Assembly (NCBI GenBank): GCA_036511675.1
Contig: DATCBU010000040.1
Span: 1-6,752 of the forward strand
Source of the DNA: Chersky-840 sp036511675
Lineage (GTDB): Bacteria; Actinomycetota; Acidimicrobiia; Acidimicrobiales; UBA8190
Length of the DNA stretch: 6,752 bases
Direction of reading: 5' to 3'
In this document: positions 6,273-6,752 of the stretch, one piece after another
Layout: each line of letters begins with the position of its first letter
How positions within the stretch are numbered: position 1 is the stretch's first letter
Notes under the pieces: generated by a model
What the model was told of the DNA's origin: nothing
The model's database searches: none
What the model saw: only the letters and a program-made list of their open reading frames with translations
Made by a program: the position numbers and the translations under genes

Positions 6273-6752
6273 CACGGCGTTGCCCCGCCCTCGCCGTCGC
6301 GCTCGCCGTCGCCGTCGTCGCCGCTCCCGCCCAGCCACAGACCATCGGCGTGGGGCGCGTCGGATGTCGCGACCGGGCTCTGCCCGGCACCGTTGGGTGC
6401 GGTGTGTTCGGCACCGTTGTGCGCGGTGGCACCGTTGCCGAGGGCAGCGCCCACGCTGGCGAGGAAGACGGGGCGCAGGAGATCGTCGCGCGAGAGGAGG
6501 TCGGTGATGGCGCCGTCGAAGCGAACCTCGCCCCGTTCGAGGAAGAAGGCGTGCTCGGCCAGGGACATGGCGCGGTTGACGCTTTGCTCCACCAGGATCA
6601 CGGTGGCCCCTTCGGCGTTCACCCGCCGGACGATGTCCATGAGGCGTTCCACGGTCATGGGCGCCAGGCCGAAGGCGAGCTCGTCGATCATGAGCAGGCG
6701 GGGTTTGCTCATCATGACCCGGGCCAGGGCCAGCATCTGCTGCTCGCCGCCC
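6272..6752 (-). CDS. livF: Liv-type ABC transporter ATP-binding protein LivF, 5' part outside the window
   Basis: This is the second ATPase of the transporter, first among the visible operon genes. The start and Walker A are beyond the right edge. The visible 159 residues begin inside the ABC signature (GGEQQMLALAR), followed by Walker B LLMIDELAFGLAP (19-31 of the visible part) with the catalytic Asp-Glu kept and the usual Pro replaced by Leu. Next is VILVEQS (51-57), where glutamine stands at the H-loop position as in most LivF proteins. The family core ends near visible residue 100. About 59 further residues form a low-complexity tail with Asn-Gly-Ala repeats and an acidic Gly/Asp/Glu stretch, not part of normal LivF. 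The stop TGA overlaps the permease ATG by one base. The assignment rests on the LivF-type motifs and gene order. Confidence 0.92.
   Translation of the reverse strand, partial: GGEQQMLALARVMMSKPRLLMIDELAFGLAPMTVERLMDIVRRVNAEGATVILVEQSVNRAMSLAEHAFFLERGEVRFDGAITDLLSRDDLLRPVFLASVGAALGNGATAHNGAEHTAPNGAGQSPVATSDAPHADGLWLGGSGDDGDGERDGEGGATP
6290..6313 (-). repeat. 12-base GC-rich tandem repeat in the LivF 3' end
   Basis: Two near-identical plus-strand units, CTCGCCGTCGCG (6290-6301) and CTCGCCGTCGCC (6302-6313), are followed by a degenerate GTC/GCC run to about 6330. They encode the acidic Gly-Asp-Gly-Glu-Arg-Asp part of the LivF tail, just upstream of the permease start. Confidence 0.55.
6386..6437 (-). 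repeat. Repeated decamer in the LivF tail
   Basis: The plus-strand decamer GGCACCGTTG occurs at 6386-6395, 6410-6419 and 6428-6437. Spacings of 24 and 18 bases keep the reading frame, and each copy encodes Asn-Gly-Ala in LivF. This suggests in-frame expansion of a flexible tail. Confidence 0.65.

Noticed and set aside
6273..6338. ATG 6338 as permease start, giving an arginine-rich leader
   Set aside because: The leader is the other frame of the LivF acidic repeat. ATG 6272 overlaps the livF stop by one base, fits the LivH N-terminus and avoids a 67-base overlap.
1..6752. CRISPR arrays, tRNAs, rRNAs, insertion sequences, toxin-antitoxin or phage genes
   Set aside because: Both strands were read and no regularly spaced repeats, cloverleaf-type sequences, transposase or other such signatures were found.

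Overview
This is a GC-rich, densely packed window that looks like the chromosome of a high-GC actinobacterium. An Acidimicrobiia-like lineage is plausible, because branched-chain-amino-acid-type ABC transporters with a fused LivH-LivM permease, a LivG with an LSTGTRR signature and a LivF with a DEL Walker B are familiar there. That placement is inference, since the window holds no ribosomal or other marker gene. No RNA genes, CRISPR arrays, insertion sequences, integrases or phage genes were seen.

Layout, left to right. (1) Positions 1-726, minus strand: an alpha/beta hydrolase of the dienelactone hydrolase / acetyl-esterase type, its C-terminal part cut off by the left edge. (2) 746-2281, minus: a periplasmic-binding-protein type 1 (HAAT/Leu-Ile-Val type) substrate-binding protein with a Sec-like N-terminus and no lipobox cysteine. 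Its stop lies 19 bases before the chosen hydrolase start, so the two are probably co-transcribed. (3) 2282-2452: a 171-base divergent intergenic region. (4) 2453-3322, plus: a TauD/TfdA-family Fe(II)/2-oxoglutarate dioxygenase with a complete metal and 2-oxoglutarate site. (5) 3331-6752, minus: an ABC transporter operon transcribed in the order livF (5' end outside the right edge), fused livH-livM, livG, with stop/start overlaps at both junctions.

Together the genes can encode one uptake system (binding protein, fused permease, two ATPases) and two enzymes, a hydrolase and an oxygenase. A reasonable hypothesis is an import-and-degradation cassette for an organic anion (carboxylate, ester, amide or sulfonate) rather than plain leucine uptake. 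The dioxygenase keeps the anion-clamping arginine of TauD but seems to have lost two taurine-contact residues, and the binding protein has an aromatic-rich segment near the expected ligand site. The substrate cannot be read from the sequence.

The most interesting points are the single-chain permease, the dioxygenase standing in opposite orientation between the binding-protein unit and the transporter operon, a 12-base tandem repeat that places a possible start codon in each unit at the hydrolase 5' end, and low-complexity tails on several transporter subunits. None of these alone proves a new system.
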